Below, piece by piece: positions 28,562-36,570 of a DNA stretch of 44,355 nucleotides (positions are counted from its first letter, which is position 1; the number at the start of each line of letters is the position of its first letter). This DNA is from JAIRTY01 sp050257395. GTDB lineage: Bacteria; Actinomycetota; Actinomycetes; Streptosporangiales; Streptosporangiaceae. A model generated the notes under the pieces. That model made no database searches. It saw nothing but the letters and a program-made list of their open reading frames with translations, and was not told where the DNA came from. The stretch covers positions 1 through 44,355 of the forward strand of contig JBLMWU010000225.1 in assembly GCA_050257395.1 (NCBI GenBank), given 5' to 3'. The translations under genes were made by a program, and so were the position numbers.

Positions 28562-29569
28562 ATGGTGAACGCGGCGATCGTGGCAGAAGGGCTGGGCAAA
28601 CGCTTCGGCAGCGTGCACGCGCTCGACGGGGTGGACCTGGAGCTGCCCGCGGGCGGGGTGCTCGGCGTGCTCGGCCCGAATGGCGCCGGCAAGACGACGG
28701 CAGTGCGGATCCTGGCCACCCTGCTCAAACCCGACCGGGGCCGGGCCCGGGTCGCCGGTTTCGACGTCGCTGGGCACCCGGCCCAGGTGCGGCGGCTGAT
28801 CGGCCTGTCTGGGCAGTACGCCGCGGTGGACCCGTTCCTGACCGGGCAGGAGAACCTGATCATGATCGGCCGGCTGTACGGGCTGTCCCGCCGCCAGGCC
28901 CGCTCCCGGGCCGCCACTCTGATCGGCGAGCTGGAGCTGGACGGCGCGGCCGGGCGGCTGGTGCGCACCTACTCGGGAGGCATGCGCCGCCGCCTGGACG
29001 TCGCCGCGAGCCTCCTCGCCGCGCCCCCGGTCCTGTTCCTGGATGAGCCCACGACCGGCCTGGACCCGCGCGGAAGGCTGGCCCTGTGGCAGGTGCTCAG
29101 CGGCCTGACCGCCGGTGGCACCAGCCTGCTGCTGACCACCCAGTACATCGAGGAAGCCGAGCGGCTCGCCAGCACGGTCGTCATCATCGACCACGGCAAG
29201 GTCATCGCCAGCGGCACACCCGGAGAGCTGAGGGCCCGGGCCGGGGGAGACCGGCTGGACCTGCAGTCCCCGCCCGGCCAGGACCCCCGGCAGCTGGCAG
29301 CCGCACTCGCGGCACTCGGCACCGGAGCACCGGCAATCGACCGGACAGCAGGCCGGGTCGTCCTGCCGGTCGCCGCCGGGCCGGGCATCCTGCCCGAGGT
29401 GACGGCCCGGCTGGCCGCCGCCGGCGTGCAGGTCAGCGGGCTGGCCCTGCGCAGGCCGACCCTTGAAGAGGCATTCCTGACCTTCACCGGCCAGGCTGCC
29501 AGCGGGCCGCAGCCCGCGCAGCCTGCTGCCGCCTCCCCGCCAGCCCCCGATACCCGGAGCGCCCCATGA
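28562..29569 (+). CDS. DrrA-type ABC exporter ATPase
   Basis: The gene encodes 335 aa. It is a complete nucleotide-binding domain: Walker A LGPNGAGKTTAVRIL (about residues 37-51), Q-loop LSGQYAAVDPFLTGQENL, signature YSGGMRRRLDVAASLL, Walker B PVLFLDEPTTGLDP, and switch region TTQYIEEAERLA. The C-terminal about 100 residues form the DrrA-type extension (RRPTLEEAFLTFTG) with a Pro/Ala-rich tail. With the permease it should export a drug or lipid, as daunorubicin-resistance family members do; the substrate is unknown. The ATG at 28562 follows GGAGGGCAGGCG; the frame opens at 28526 without a ribosome site. The stop overlaps the permease start (ATGA). Confidence 0.93.
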   Translation: MVNAAIVAEGLGKRFGSVHALDGVDLELPAGGVLGVLGPNGAGKTTAVRILATLLKPDRGRARVAGFDVAGHPAQVRRLIGLSGQYAAVDPFLTGQENLIMIGRLYGLSRRQARSRAATLIGELELDGAAGRLVRTYSGGMRRRLDVAASLLAAPPVLFLDEPTTGLDPRGRLALWQVLSGLTAGGTSLLLTTQYIEEAERLASTVVIIDHGKVIASGTPGELRARAGGDRLDLQSPPGQDPRQLAAALAALGTGAPAIDRTAGRVVLPVAAGPGILPEVTARLAAAGVQVSGLALRRPTLEEAFLTFTGQAASGPQPAQPAAASPPAPDTRSAP

Positions 29570-30369
29570 CCACCGCCACCACTGCGGTCAGCCCGGGCAG
29601 GGCCGCCTCAGTGCCGGCGAGCATCGCCACGATCACCGGCCGGAACCTGCGCCGCCTGGTGCGCGTGCCGACGCTGCTGGTGTTCGCCACCGTGCAGCCG
29701 GTGCTGTTCGTGCTGCTGTTCACCTACGCCTTCGGCGGCGCGGTCCATGTCCCCGGCGTGACCCACTACATCGACTACCTGCTGCCCGGCATCTTCGTGC
29801 TGGCGATCGGGTTCGGCGCGTCCCAGACGGGGGTGGCCATCGCTGAAGACCTGTCCGCCGGGATGATCGACCGGTTCCGTTCCCTGCCCATCACCGGCGG
29901 CGCGGTCCTGGCCGGCCGGGTCGCGGCCGACGCGTTGCGCAACCTGTTCGTGGTCGGGCTGATGATCGGCGTGGGGGCCGCGATCGGGTTCCGGTTCCAC
30001 GCCGGGGCCGCCGCCGCCGTCGCCGCCGTGGTCCTGGCGGCCGCGACCGGGGTGGCGTTCTCCTGGCTCAACCTGCTGCTCGGCCTGGCCGTCCGCGACG
30101 CCGAATCAGCCGGCCTGGCCGGCCTGTTCCCGGTCATCATCCTGTTCTTCACCAGCTCCACCCTGGTGCCGGTCGCCACCATGCCGGGCTGGCTGCAGGC
30201 CTTCGCCAAAGCCAACCCCATCACCGTCATCACCGATGCCCTGCGCGCCCTGTGCCTCGGCGGCAGCACCACCCGGCCGGTGGCCGAAGCCGCCGGCTGG
30301 CTGATCGGGCTGCTGGCTGTCACCGTGCCGGCCGCCATCGCCCGGTACCGCCGTGCCGCCAGTACCTGA
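29566..30369 (+). CDS. DrrB-type ABC-2 permease
   Basis: The gene encodes 267 aa with six hydrophobic helices. Features are NLRRLVRVPTLLVFATVQPV leading into TM1, LLFTYAFGGAVHVPGVTHYI, MIDRFRSLPITGGAVLAGRV (cytoplasmic coupling loop), and LVPVATMPGWLQAFAKANPI before the last helix. This is the standard ABC2 membrane layout of DrrB. The ATG overlaps the ATPase stop, so both subunits are made in step. The pair is divergent from PadR and likely regulated by it. Confidence 0.92.
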   Translation: MTTATTAVSPGRAASVPASIATITGRNLRRLVRVPTLLVFATVQPVLFVLLFTYAFGGAVHVPGVTHYIDYLLPGIFVLAIGFGASQTGVAIAEDLSAGMIDRFRSLPITGGAVLAGRVAADALRNLFVVGLMIGVGAAIGFRFHAGAAAAVAAVVLAAATGVAFSWLNLLLGLAVRDAESAGLAGLFPVIILFFTSSTLVPVATMPGWLQAFAKANPITVITDALRALCLGGSTTRPVAEAAGWLIGLLAVTVPAAIARYRRAAST

Positions 30370-30409
30370 CCCGCGTACGTACCCGTTCCGCCCCCTGGGA
30401 GGGATTCGC

Positions 30410-30880
30410 ATGGATGCTGCCGTGACCGGCGTGGCCATGGCCGCACTGGCGGCCGATGGGATACTCGCCGGGCTGTCGCTGGATAAGATCATCGTCCAGC
30501 TCCCGGCGCGGCGGCGGATCGGCGTGACCGCGTACGCGGCCTACGCCAGGGCAGCTGACCTCGGCAACGGCATCGCGTTCTACGCGGCCGCGGGCGTGGG
30601 CGCCGCCGCGCTGACCCTGGCCGCATTCGCCGTGGCAGCGGCCCTGGGCACGCCAGGGACGGTAACCGGGCTGCTGGCCGCGGCCGCGGCTCTGTCCCTG
30701 GCTCACAGCGCCATGACCGGGCGAGCCGCGCCCGCCATGTTCCGGATCGGCCGGGCCGGGGATGACCCGGCGGCCCTGGCGCCACTGCTGGCACGCTTCG
30801 CCCGCTGGTCAGCGGCCCGGGCCGCCACGCAGACCGCGACACTGGTCGTGGTGGCGATCGCGGTTGGCATCGGAACCTGA
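30410..30880 (+). CDS. Four-helix membrane protein, unknown function
   Basis: The gene encodes 156 aa. Four hydrophobic stretches are seen: VTGVAMAALAADGILAGLSL, then GIAFYAAAGVGAAALTLAAF, TGLLAAAAALSLAHSAMTGR, and the C-terminal ATQTATLVVVAIAVGIG. Between the first two lie polar residues ARRRIGVTAYAAYARAADLG. The pattern resembles DUF1772-like small membrane proteins, but the match is not firm. GGGAGGGATTCGC gives a strong ribosome site. It begins 41 bp after the ABC permease and is probably the third gene of that operon. Confidence 0.75.
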   Translation: MDAAVTGVAMAALAADGILAGLSLDKIIVQLPARRRIGVTAYAAYARAADLGNGIAFYAAAGVGAAALTLAAFAVAAALGTPGTVTGLLAAAAALSLAHSAMTGRAAPAMFRIGRAGDDPAALAPLLARFARWSAARAATQTATLVVVAIAVGIGT

Positions 30881-30948
30881 CCGGCCAGCGAGGAGCCCGC
30901 CACGCGGTTAGCCCCCGATCCTGCCGCCCTGGACCGGGCCGCGGCCGG

Positions 30949-31791
30949 TCAGGAGACTCCTGCTGATGAGCCGGTCGCGCCCGGCGATCCGGGTGACGGC
31001 TCCAGTGGTGGCACGGGCACGGCGATGGAGGGGGCCTCGGTGCCGCCGTCGATCTCGAAGATCTTGCCGGTGACCCACGATGACGCGTCCGAGACGAGAT
31101 AGAGCACCGCGCAGGCGATGTCTTCCGGCTCGCCGGGCCGGCGCATCGGGGTACCGGCCAGGAACTGCTCCCGCAGGCCACCGTCGGTCAGGACCACATC
31201 CAGCGACTTCGTCGCCACGCCGCCGACGTCGATGGCGTTGACCCGCACCCGCGGCGCGAGTTCCGGCGCGATGTTGCGGGTCATCCGGTTGAGCGCGGCC
31301 TTCGCGCTGCCGTAGGCGACGAAGGACGTCTGGGTCATGCTCGCCGACCGAGACGAGATGTTGACGACCGCGCCCCGCCCGGCGGTGTCGGCCATCTGCC
31401 GCGCCGCGAGCTTGGTGAGCAGGAACGGCGCGGTCACGTTGAAGCGGAACGCCGTCTCCATGAAACGCTCGCTGGTGTCCATCGCGGCCCGCGGCATCGT
31501 GCCACCGGCGTTGTTGACGAGGATGTCGAGCCGCCCGAACTCACGGACCGTCGCCTGGACCAGCGTCTCGAGCGCACCCGAATCCATCACGTCGGTGGGC
31601 ACCACGAGGGCCTTCCGGCCGCGGCCGCGGATCTCCTGCGCGACCTCCTCCAGGTCCGGCCGGGTCCGGGCGGCCAGGGCTACGTGAGCGCCGGCCTCGG
31701 CGAGGCCGGTGGCTATGCCCCGCCCGATGCCCTGCCCGGCACCGGTGACGATCGCGACCCGCCCGTCGAGCCGGAACCGGTCGAAGATCAT
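30949..31791 (-). CDS. SDR family oxidoreductase
   Basis: The gene encodes 280 aa, a classical short-chain dehydrogenase. The cofactor loop TGAGQGIGRG is at about residues 16-25 and DILVNNAGGTMPRAA near 89-103. The active-site Ser occurs in VVNISSRSASM and the Tyr/Lys in YGSAKAALNRM. The C-terminus continues past the usual end (WVTGKIFEIDGG) with a 25-residue Pro/Ser-rich tail. The cofactor is probably NAD(P). The ATG at 31791 overlaps the upstream reductase stop (ATGA), making it the third gene of a coupled catabolic-looking operon with two DapB-like reductases. The substrate is unknown. Confidence 0.92.
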   Translation of the reverse strand: MIFDRFRLDGRVAIVTGAGQGIGRGIATGLAEAGAHVALAARTRPDLEEVAQEIRGRGRKALVVPTDVMDSGALETLVQATVREFGRLDILVNNAGGTMPRAAMDTSERFMETAFRFNVTAPFLLTKLAARQMADTAGRGAVVNISSRSASMTQTSFVAYGSAKAALNRMTRNIAPELAPRVRVNAIDVGGVATKSLDVVLTDGGLREQFLAGTPMRRPGEPEDIACAVLYLVSDASSWVTGKIFEIDGGTEAPSIAVPVPPLEPSPGSPGATGSSAGVS

Positions 31792-32879
31792 CGAGGGCTC
31801 CGGCGGCTGCGGTGCAGGCTGGCCGCGGCACGGCCAGCGTAGGGCGGCAGGTCGAGGTAGGTCGCCACGCCGGGCGGTGCGGCGCAGACGTAGGGCACCG
31901 CGTTGACGCAGTGCATCGCGGTGGCGACGACACCGGGGTTGCGCCGCAGCCCGGCCTCGACCGTTTCAGGATGCAGTTTCTTGAACGTCAGCCTCGTGCC
32001 GGGATCGCCGGTGACCTCGACCTCGAACCGCTCGCCCTCCGGCCCGAACCGCCACGGCGGGTCGAGCGCCCCGTCGCCCATCAGCCAGTTGACCACGGCG
32101 GTGACCACGGGCTGGCCGTCGACGACCGCTTCCCAGCGGAACCGCTGGGCCGCGACGAGCCCGGGCTCGATAACGCCGATCGGCGAGTCGATCGGCTGTG
32201 TCGCGACCGCCACCTCATGCGTCGTCCGCAGCTCCGGCTCGATGTCGAAGCCGAGCTCTTCAGCCACCATCTGGACCGACTGGCCGAAGCCGCCGCCGAG
32301 CGCGGCGACCATGACGGACGTCTTCGCCTTCTCCGGGGTGGTGCCGAACAGCATCCAGTCGCGGATGACGTCCGGTGCGTCGTAGGTGCGGATGTCGGAG
32401 AACTCCTCCGCCCGCACGTGGGTCACTGAGCCGGACAGCGCAGAGATCATGAGCGGGAAGCGTTCGGTGATCCCGCCGGGGTGGATGCCGGTGCCGTGGA
32501 TGGTCACGCCGGCTTTCCTGGCGATCGCGTCGACGCGTTCCCGCTCGCCCGGCGGCGGGAAGAACCATCCCAGCGGCGTCACCACGTTCTTGCCCGACTC
32601 GAGGATCCGGGCGACCACCCGCGGATCGGCCATGAGCGGGCTGTAGATGACGCAGTCGGCGTCGATCCCGAGCACGGCATCAACGTCGCAGCTCGCGGTC
32701 ACCCCGATCCGTCCCCGCCCGGCCAGTTCCCCGGCATCGGCGCCGTCCTTGGCCTGCGAATGCACCCAGCAGCCCGCCAGTTCGAGCTCGGGATGATCGA
32801 GGACGCCCCCGATCGCCGCCTTCCCCACGCCGCCGGTTGCCCACTGCACGACGCGGTACCGGCCGCCACCCGGCCTCAT
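31788..32879 (-). CDS. DapB-like NAD(P)-dependent reductase (copy B)
   Basis: The gene encodes 363 aa. The N-terminal Rossmann fold has YRVVQWATGGVGKAAIGGVL, then AGCWVHSQAKDGADAGELAG, and the dinucleotide contact DCVIYSPLMADPRVVARILE. The rest resembles the 2,4-diaminopentanoate dehydrogenase C-terminal type domain (GTGIHPGGITERFPLMISAL, FSDIRTYDAPDVIRDWMLFG). Actinobacterial annotations call such proteins dihydrodipicolinate reductase or NAD(P)H-dependent amine dehydrogenase family; neither substrate is established. The ATG at 32879 overlaps the upstream gene's stop, and its stop overlaps the SDR start. It is clearly paralogous to the neighbour at 32876-33943. Confidence 0.88.
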   Translation of the reverse strand: MRPGGGRYRVVQWATGGVGKAAIGGVLDHPELELAGCWVHSQAKDGADAGELAGRGRIGVTASCDVDAVLGIDADCVIYSPLMADPRVVARILESGKNVVTPLGWFFPPPGERERVDAIARKAGVTIHGTGIHPGGITERFPLMISALSGSVTHVRAEEFSDIRTYDAPDVIRDWMLFGTTPEKAKTSVMVAALGGGFGQSVQMVAEELGFDIEPELRTTHEVAVATQPIDSPIGVIEPGLVAAQRFRWEAVVDGQPVVTAVVNWLMGDGALDPPWRFGPEGERFEVEVTGDPGTRLTFKKLHPETVEAGLRRNPGVVATAMHCVNAVPYVCAAPPGVATYLDLPPYAGRAAASLHRSRRSPR

Positions 32880-33943
32880 GGCAGCAGCCCCCGTCCCGTC
32901 ACCAGCGGCAGGTCCAGGGCGGTCAGCAGCCCGGGCGGCGCCTCGACGACCGCCGGCACGGCGTTGACCAGCCGCATGGCGGTGGCCTTCAGGCCTGCGG
33001 TGTTGTGGTCGCCGTCGGTGCCGGCCAGCTGCAAGTCGAGCGTGTAGTTCGGCTCGCCGGTGATGACCACCCGGTAGCAGCCCTGCCCGGCCGGCTGCGG
33101 CCAGTCCGGCCCGAGATCGGGGCGCAATCGCGTCACGTGTTCGAGGACGACCACCGGTTTGCCGTCTTTCATGCCGCGGACTTCGAACCGCAGCGCTGCC
33201 GCGCTGCCCTCTTCGATCGGTCCCGACGCGATCAGGAACCGTTCCGGCGCCGGCAGCCGCTCGTAGTGCTCCTCGATCCCGTCGAGATGGACGTCGAGGC
33301 CGGCCGCGATCTGCCGGACGACGCTGCCCCACGCGAAGGTCAGGATGCCCGGCTGCAGCAGCATCGGGGTGTCGTCGAGCGGCTGGCCGAAACCCATGAT
33401 GCCGAACAGCACCATCGGCTGGTCATAGGTCGAGTAGTCAAGGATCTCGAGGCAGCGGACCTCTTCGATGCGCTCGCAGATGCTGGTCAGGACCAGCGGC
33501 AGCCAGTCGTTCGCGAACCCCGGGTCGACACCGTTGACGAAGATCGACGCCCCGCCCTCAGCCGCGGCCTTGCGGACCGGCTCGGCGAGCGGCGCCGCCA
33601 GGTCCCCCTCGGGGAACTGCAGGAACACCGGGCTGCTCGACACCACGTTGATGCCGCGCCGCAAGAACCCCGCCAGGTCGTCCAGCGCCTCGGTCAGCCG
33701 GTCGTCGGCCATCGCGGTATGCACGATGCAGTCCGGCTCCAGCGCCAGCAGCGCACCTGCGTCGGTGGTCGCGGCCACGCCGAGTTCCCGGCCCAGGCCA
33801 GCGAGCTCACCGGCGTCTCTGCCCTCCTTGGCCGGGCTGGAGACCCACACGCCGACCAGTTCCAGGTCGGGCCGGGCGTCGATGCCGGCGATCGCGTGCC
33901 GGCCGACGTTACCGGTGCTCCACTGCACAACTCGGTAGGTCAC
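32876..33943 (-). CDS. DapB-like NAD(P)-dependent reductase (copy A)
   Basis: The gene encodes 355 aa. It shares with copy B the opening YRVVQWSTGNVGRHAIAGI, the pattern VGVWVSSPAKEGRDAGELAG, and the central EVRCLEILDYSTYDQPMVLF. The C-terminal domain carries NAVPAVVEAPPGLLTALDLP, also found in similar form in copy B. Two GTG starts are possible; 33943 is chosen because AAGGAG then lies seven bases upstream, while GTG 33947-33949 would be one base away. It is the first gene of the three-gene operon, 140 bp from the divergent TetR gene. The two paralogues may form a heteromer or act on successive substrates. Confidence 0.87.
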   Translation of the reverse strand: MTYRVVQWSTGNVGRHAIAGIDARPDLELVGVWVSSPAKEGRDAGELAGLGRELGVAATTDAGALLALEPDCIVHTAMADDRLTEALDDLAGFLRRGINVVSSSPVFLQFPEGDLAAPLAEPVRKAAAEGGASIFVNGVDPGFANDWLPLVLTSICERIEEVRCLEILDYSTYDQPMVLFGIMGFGQPLDDTPMLLQPGILTFAWGSVVRQIAAGLDVHLDGIEEHYERLPAPERFLIASGPIEEGSAAALRFEVRGMKDGKPVVVLEHVTRLRPDLGPDWPQPAGQGCYRVVITGEPNYTLDLQLAGTDGDHNTAGLKATAMRLVNAVPAVVEAPPGLLTALDLPLVTGRGLLP

Positions 33944-33980
33944 AAGCACGCTCCTTGCGCAGCCGGCCGGTGAGAGCGCC

Positions 33981-34022
33981 AGGTTAAGCGCTGGTGTTTA
34001 GAATGACAAGCGGCTGCGCTTG
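33981..34022 (-). promoter_or_regulatory. Reductase operon promoter with CAAGCG palindrome
   Basis: On the minus strand TTGTCA (34009-34004), a 17-bp spacer and TAACCT (33986-33981) form a plausible sigma70-type promoter 38 bp before the GTG. The palindrome CAAGCG-N4-CGCTTG (34007-34022) overlaps the -35, and a further AAGCG half-site lies at 33986-33990 over the -10. The divergent TetR protein is the likely binder. Confidence 0.65.
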
Positions 34023-34083
34023 AACCGGTCGGCACCTGGGAAGAGAGCCGTGCCGCCGATGGGAACGGGGAGGTGCGGCGCTG

Positions 34084-34737
34084 ATGACCGACGCCAGGGA
34101 ACGGCTGCTGCTGGCAGCCGAGCGGCTGATCGCCGAGCTCGGTCCGGGGGTGCCGCTGCGTGATATCGCCGCGGCCGCGGGGCAGCGCAACAACTCCGCC
34201 GTGCAGTACTACTTCGGCTCCCGCGACGGGCTGATCGACGCGATCCTGGACTACCGCATGCCCGCGCTCGAGGCCCGGCGGCTCGAACTGCTGGCCGACC
34301 ATGAGGTGACCGGCGACCCCTACGACCTGCGGGCCCTTGTCGAGAGCCTGGTAGTGCCGATGCTCGAACTGCGCGCCAGGGCCGGCGCGACCCACCTGTG
34401 CCGGTTCCTGGAACAGGCCCGCCACCATCCAGCGGTCGCCGACCGCACCCGCCTGGCGAGCGAGAGCCGCACCTCTGTGCGCATCGTCGTGAACCGCCTC
34501 GACCGGGCCCTTGCCGCCATCCCCGCCCCGGTGCGCTACCGCCGGATCCGCTGGATGTCGACATCGATGCTCGCCTACCTCGCCGACCATGAGCGGGCTA
34601 TCGAAGCCGGCCAGAGCCGCACCGGCGACCCGGACTTTCTCACCGAACTGGCCGACGTGCTGGTCGGCCTGCTGACGGCACCGTCGCCGGCCCGCTCACC
34701 GAGGCCCCCGTCACCGGCTGCAGCGGTGCGGCGGTAA
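34084..34737 (+). CDS. TetR/AcrR family transcriptional regulator
   Basis: The gene encodes 217 aa. The N-terminal HTH is ARERLLLAAERLIAELGPG, then VPLRDIAAAAGQRNNSAVQY and YFGSRDGLIDAIL (about residues 4-60). The ligand-binding helical domain follows (LVESLVVPMLELRARAGATH, RWMSTSMLAYLADHERAIEA), and the tail is Pro-rich. It probably represses the divergent reductase-reductase-SDR operon through the CAAGCG palindrome in the shared gap. The inducer would be an intermediate of that pathway. GGGGAGG lies ten bases before the ATG. Confidence 0.9.
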   Translation: MTDARERLLLAAERLIAELGPGVPLRDIAAAAGQRNNSAVQYYFGSRDGLIDAILDYRMPALEARRLELLADHEVTGDPYDLRALVESLVVPMLELRARAGATHLCRFLEQARHHPAVADRTRLASESRTSVRIVVNRLDRALAAIPAPVRYRRIRWMSTSMLAYLADHERAIEAGQSRTGDPDFLTELADVLVGLLTAPSPARSPRPPSPAAAVRR

Positions 34738-34774
34738 TCGGGGCTCCCGGCCGCACGGAACCGGGCGCTCCGTA

Positions 34775-36046
34775 TCACCGGGCCGCCCGGCTGAAGTCCT
34801 GGCTGCGGCTGGCTTCGGCCCGTCTCTTGATCCCGCGCAGCAGGTGCCGTGCGGTGATCATCTCGCCCCAGATCAGGACGATCGGGACGGCGTAGCCGCG
34901 GAAGGGCCAGGGTCTGCAGCTGAGCCGCATGCGGCGGATCAGCCGGGTGGTTCCGGGTTGCGGCTCGGTCAGCAGGCAGCTGTCGCTGATCTCGCCGGAG
35001 ATGCGCAGCCGGGGGTCGTCGCGCAGGCGGGCGGGCAGCAGGTAGGGCAGATGGGTGTCGGTGAACAGGACCAGGGATCTCCCCGGCTCGGCCTGCCGCA
35101 CGACGTAGCAGGCTGTCCCCGGCGGCCCGTCGGCGATGATGTCGCCTGCCTGCAGGTTCTGCCAGGCGGCGACGATCTTGTCGTCGGCGGCCACGTGATA
35201 GCCGGCGGCGGGCCTGCCGGGCTGCCCGCGGGACAGGCGGCGGTAGTACCAGTCCACGCACCGGTCCCAGAACTTCGAGTCGGAGTAGAAGCCAGCCCGG
35301 CCCTGGCCGGTCTGCACCAGCCAGGGCCACACCTGCTGCGGCGGCGCGTCGATGGTGACGGCCCTGGTGGTCTGCAGGATCGGGACTGGCACCAGGTCAT
35401 CTCCTGGCAGCGGCATCGCCCGTTCCTCTTCGGTGGCGTGCCAGGACACCTGCCCGGGCTGGCGGGAGCTGCCCGGCTGCTGCTGCCGGGAGAGACGGCC
35501 GGTGAGGCCGGCCTGGCCGGCGTAGTCGATCCGGAACACCGGATAGTGCTCCACTACCTGCTGGATCTCCTCCAGTGACGCGGTGGCGCCGACGCCGAAG
35601 TAGGCACGGGCCTCGCGGGCCACCGCCGCCGAGCCGGGACGTCTGCCCCACCGCAGCAGGTAGGCATGGATGACCGGGGCCCGCTGCTGCGGCCCGATTT
35701 CGGTCAGCCTGGCGGCACGCCGGTGCCTGCCGGCGATCACCACCTGGCCGCCCGCGGCGCGCACGTTGCGCACCCAGTCCGATTCGCCGGCCAGGGACAC
35801 CAGGTAGTGGCCGCCGTCGCAGCCAGCGCGGACCATGGTGGTCCGGCGGATCACACCCGAACGGCGGCCCGGGACCTCCAGCGTGATCACATCTGGCGGG
35901 GCCACGCCCAGCGACGTGGCGGCCGGGCCGAGCCGGTGGCTCAGGCGGCGGTACAGGGCCGGGGGCGGGCGGTAGCCCTCCCGGCTGCGCGCGTAATCGA
36001 CCGGCCGGAAGAACCCATCCAGCCAGCCCCGTGGTCCCCGGTTCAT
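34775..36046 (-). CDS. Deazaflavin (F420)-dependent nitroreductase-like/SRPBCC fusion protein
   Basis: The gene encodes 423 aa with two unrelated halves. Residues about 50-172 are a split-barrel nitroreductase of the Ddn/F420 family (VITLEVPGRRSGVIRRTTMV, LVSLAGESDWVRNVRAAGGQ, ending VVEHYPVFRIDY). Residues about 220-423 are an SRPBCC-like lipid/ligand-binding domain (RAVTIDAPPQQVWPWLVQTG, YSDSKFWDRCVDWYYRRLSR). A polar Gln/Ser-rich linker joins them. Just before the second half an ATG at 35416 has AGAGGA upstream, so a free 213-aa SRPBCC protein could also be made; this probably marks the old gene boundary. The ATG at 36046 follows TTGGGGGCTGAC. The reaction is not known; coupling a reductase to a hydrophobic-ligand pocket is inference. 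Confidence 0.83.
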   Translation of the reverse strand: MNRGPRGWLDGFFRPVDYARSREGYRPPPALYRRLSHRLGPAATSLGVAPPDVITLEVPGRRSGVIRRTTMVRAGCDGGHYLVSLAGESDWVRNVRAAGGQVVIAGRHRRAARLTEIGPQQRAPVIHAYLLRWGRRPGSAAVAREARAYFGVGATASLEEIQQVVEHYPVFRIDYAGQAGLTGRLSRQQQPGSSRQPGQVSWHATEEERAMPLPGDDLVPVPILQTTRAVTIDAPPQQVWPWLVQTGQGRAGFYSDSKFWDRCVDWYYRRLSRGQPGRPAAGYHVAADDKIVAAWQNLQAGDIIADGPPGTACYVVRQAEPGRSLVLFTDTHLPYLLPARLRDDPRLRISGEISDSCLLTEPQPGTTRLIRRMRLSCRPWPFRGYAVPIVLIWGEMITARHLLRGIKRRAEASRSQDFSRAAR

Positions 36047-36339
36047 GTCAGCCCCCAAGGGTCTGCCTCCCATGTTCCCGCGGGACAACCCACGCCCCCA
36101 GAGGCGAAAGGCCCCGCGCGCCCGCAGCACCGCTTCGGGGCCCGGCAGGCCCTGTCCGCCTGCCGGCCAGAGAGGACCCTGGGCCCGGTGCGGGACCGGC
36201 TGGAGCCGCCGGGCGCTCCGGTTCAGTGCGGGGTGCCCGTCTGGCAGTGACCATGGACCCTGGGACCGGTCCCCGCGGGCAGCACAGGATGAGAGCACAG
36301 GCGCAGGTACCCGATCAGGGCGGGGGAAGGGTCACCGTT

Positions 36340-36552
36340 ATGAGTGCGTTCTTGAGGTTGCTGGCAGCCGGCCCGATGTTCTTCGTGAGCGCGTGGCTGC
36401 TGATGCTCTTCGCTGGCATCGTCGGCGGCGACGTGGGCATCGCACCATTTGGCTACGTCACCTCGATGGTCGTCACCATCGGGCTGTGGCTGGTCCTGGC
36501 ACCCGCCATCGGTGCGGTGGCCCAGGGGAAGAGGACCAGCAAGCACGCCTGA
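36340..36552 (+). CDS. Small two-helix membrane protein
   Basis: The gene encodes 70 aa. It has two hydrophobic helices (RLLAAGPMFFVSAWLLMLFA, then YVTSMVVTIGLWLVLAPAIG) and a short basic tail (QGKRTSKHA). I recognise no characterised family. GGGGGAAGGG upstream of the ATG is a strong ribosome site. It ends 18 bp before the following SDR gene and is probably cotranscribed with it. It is divergent from the nitroreductase fusion gene across a 293-bp gap in which I see no further feature. Confidence 0.7.
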   Translation: MSAFLRLLAAGPMFFVSAWLLMLFAGIVGGDVGIAPFGYVTSMVVTIGLWLVLAPAIGAVAQGKRTSKHA

Positions 36553-36570
36553 TGCGGCCGGGCCGCCGCC

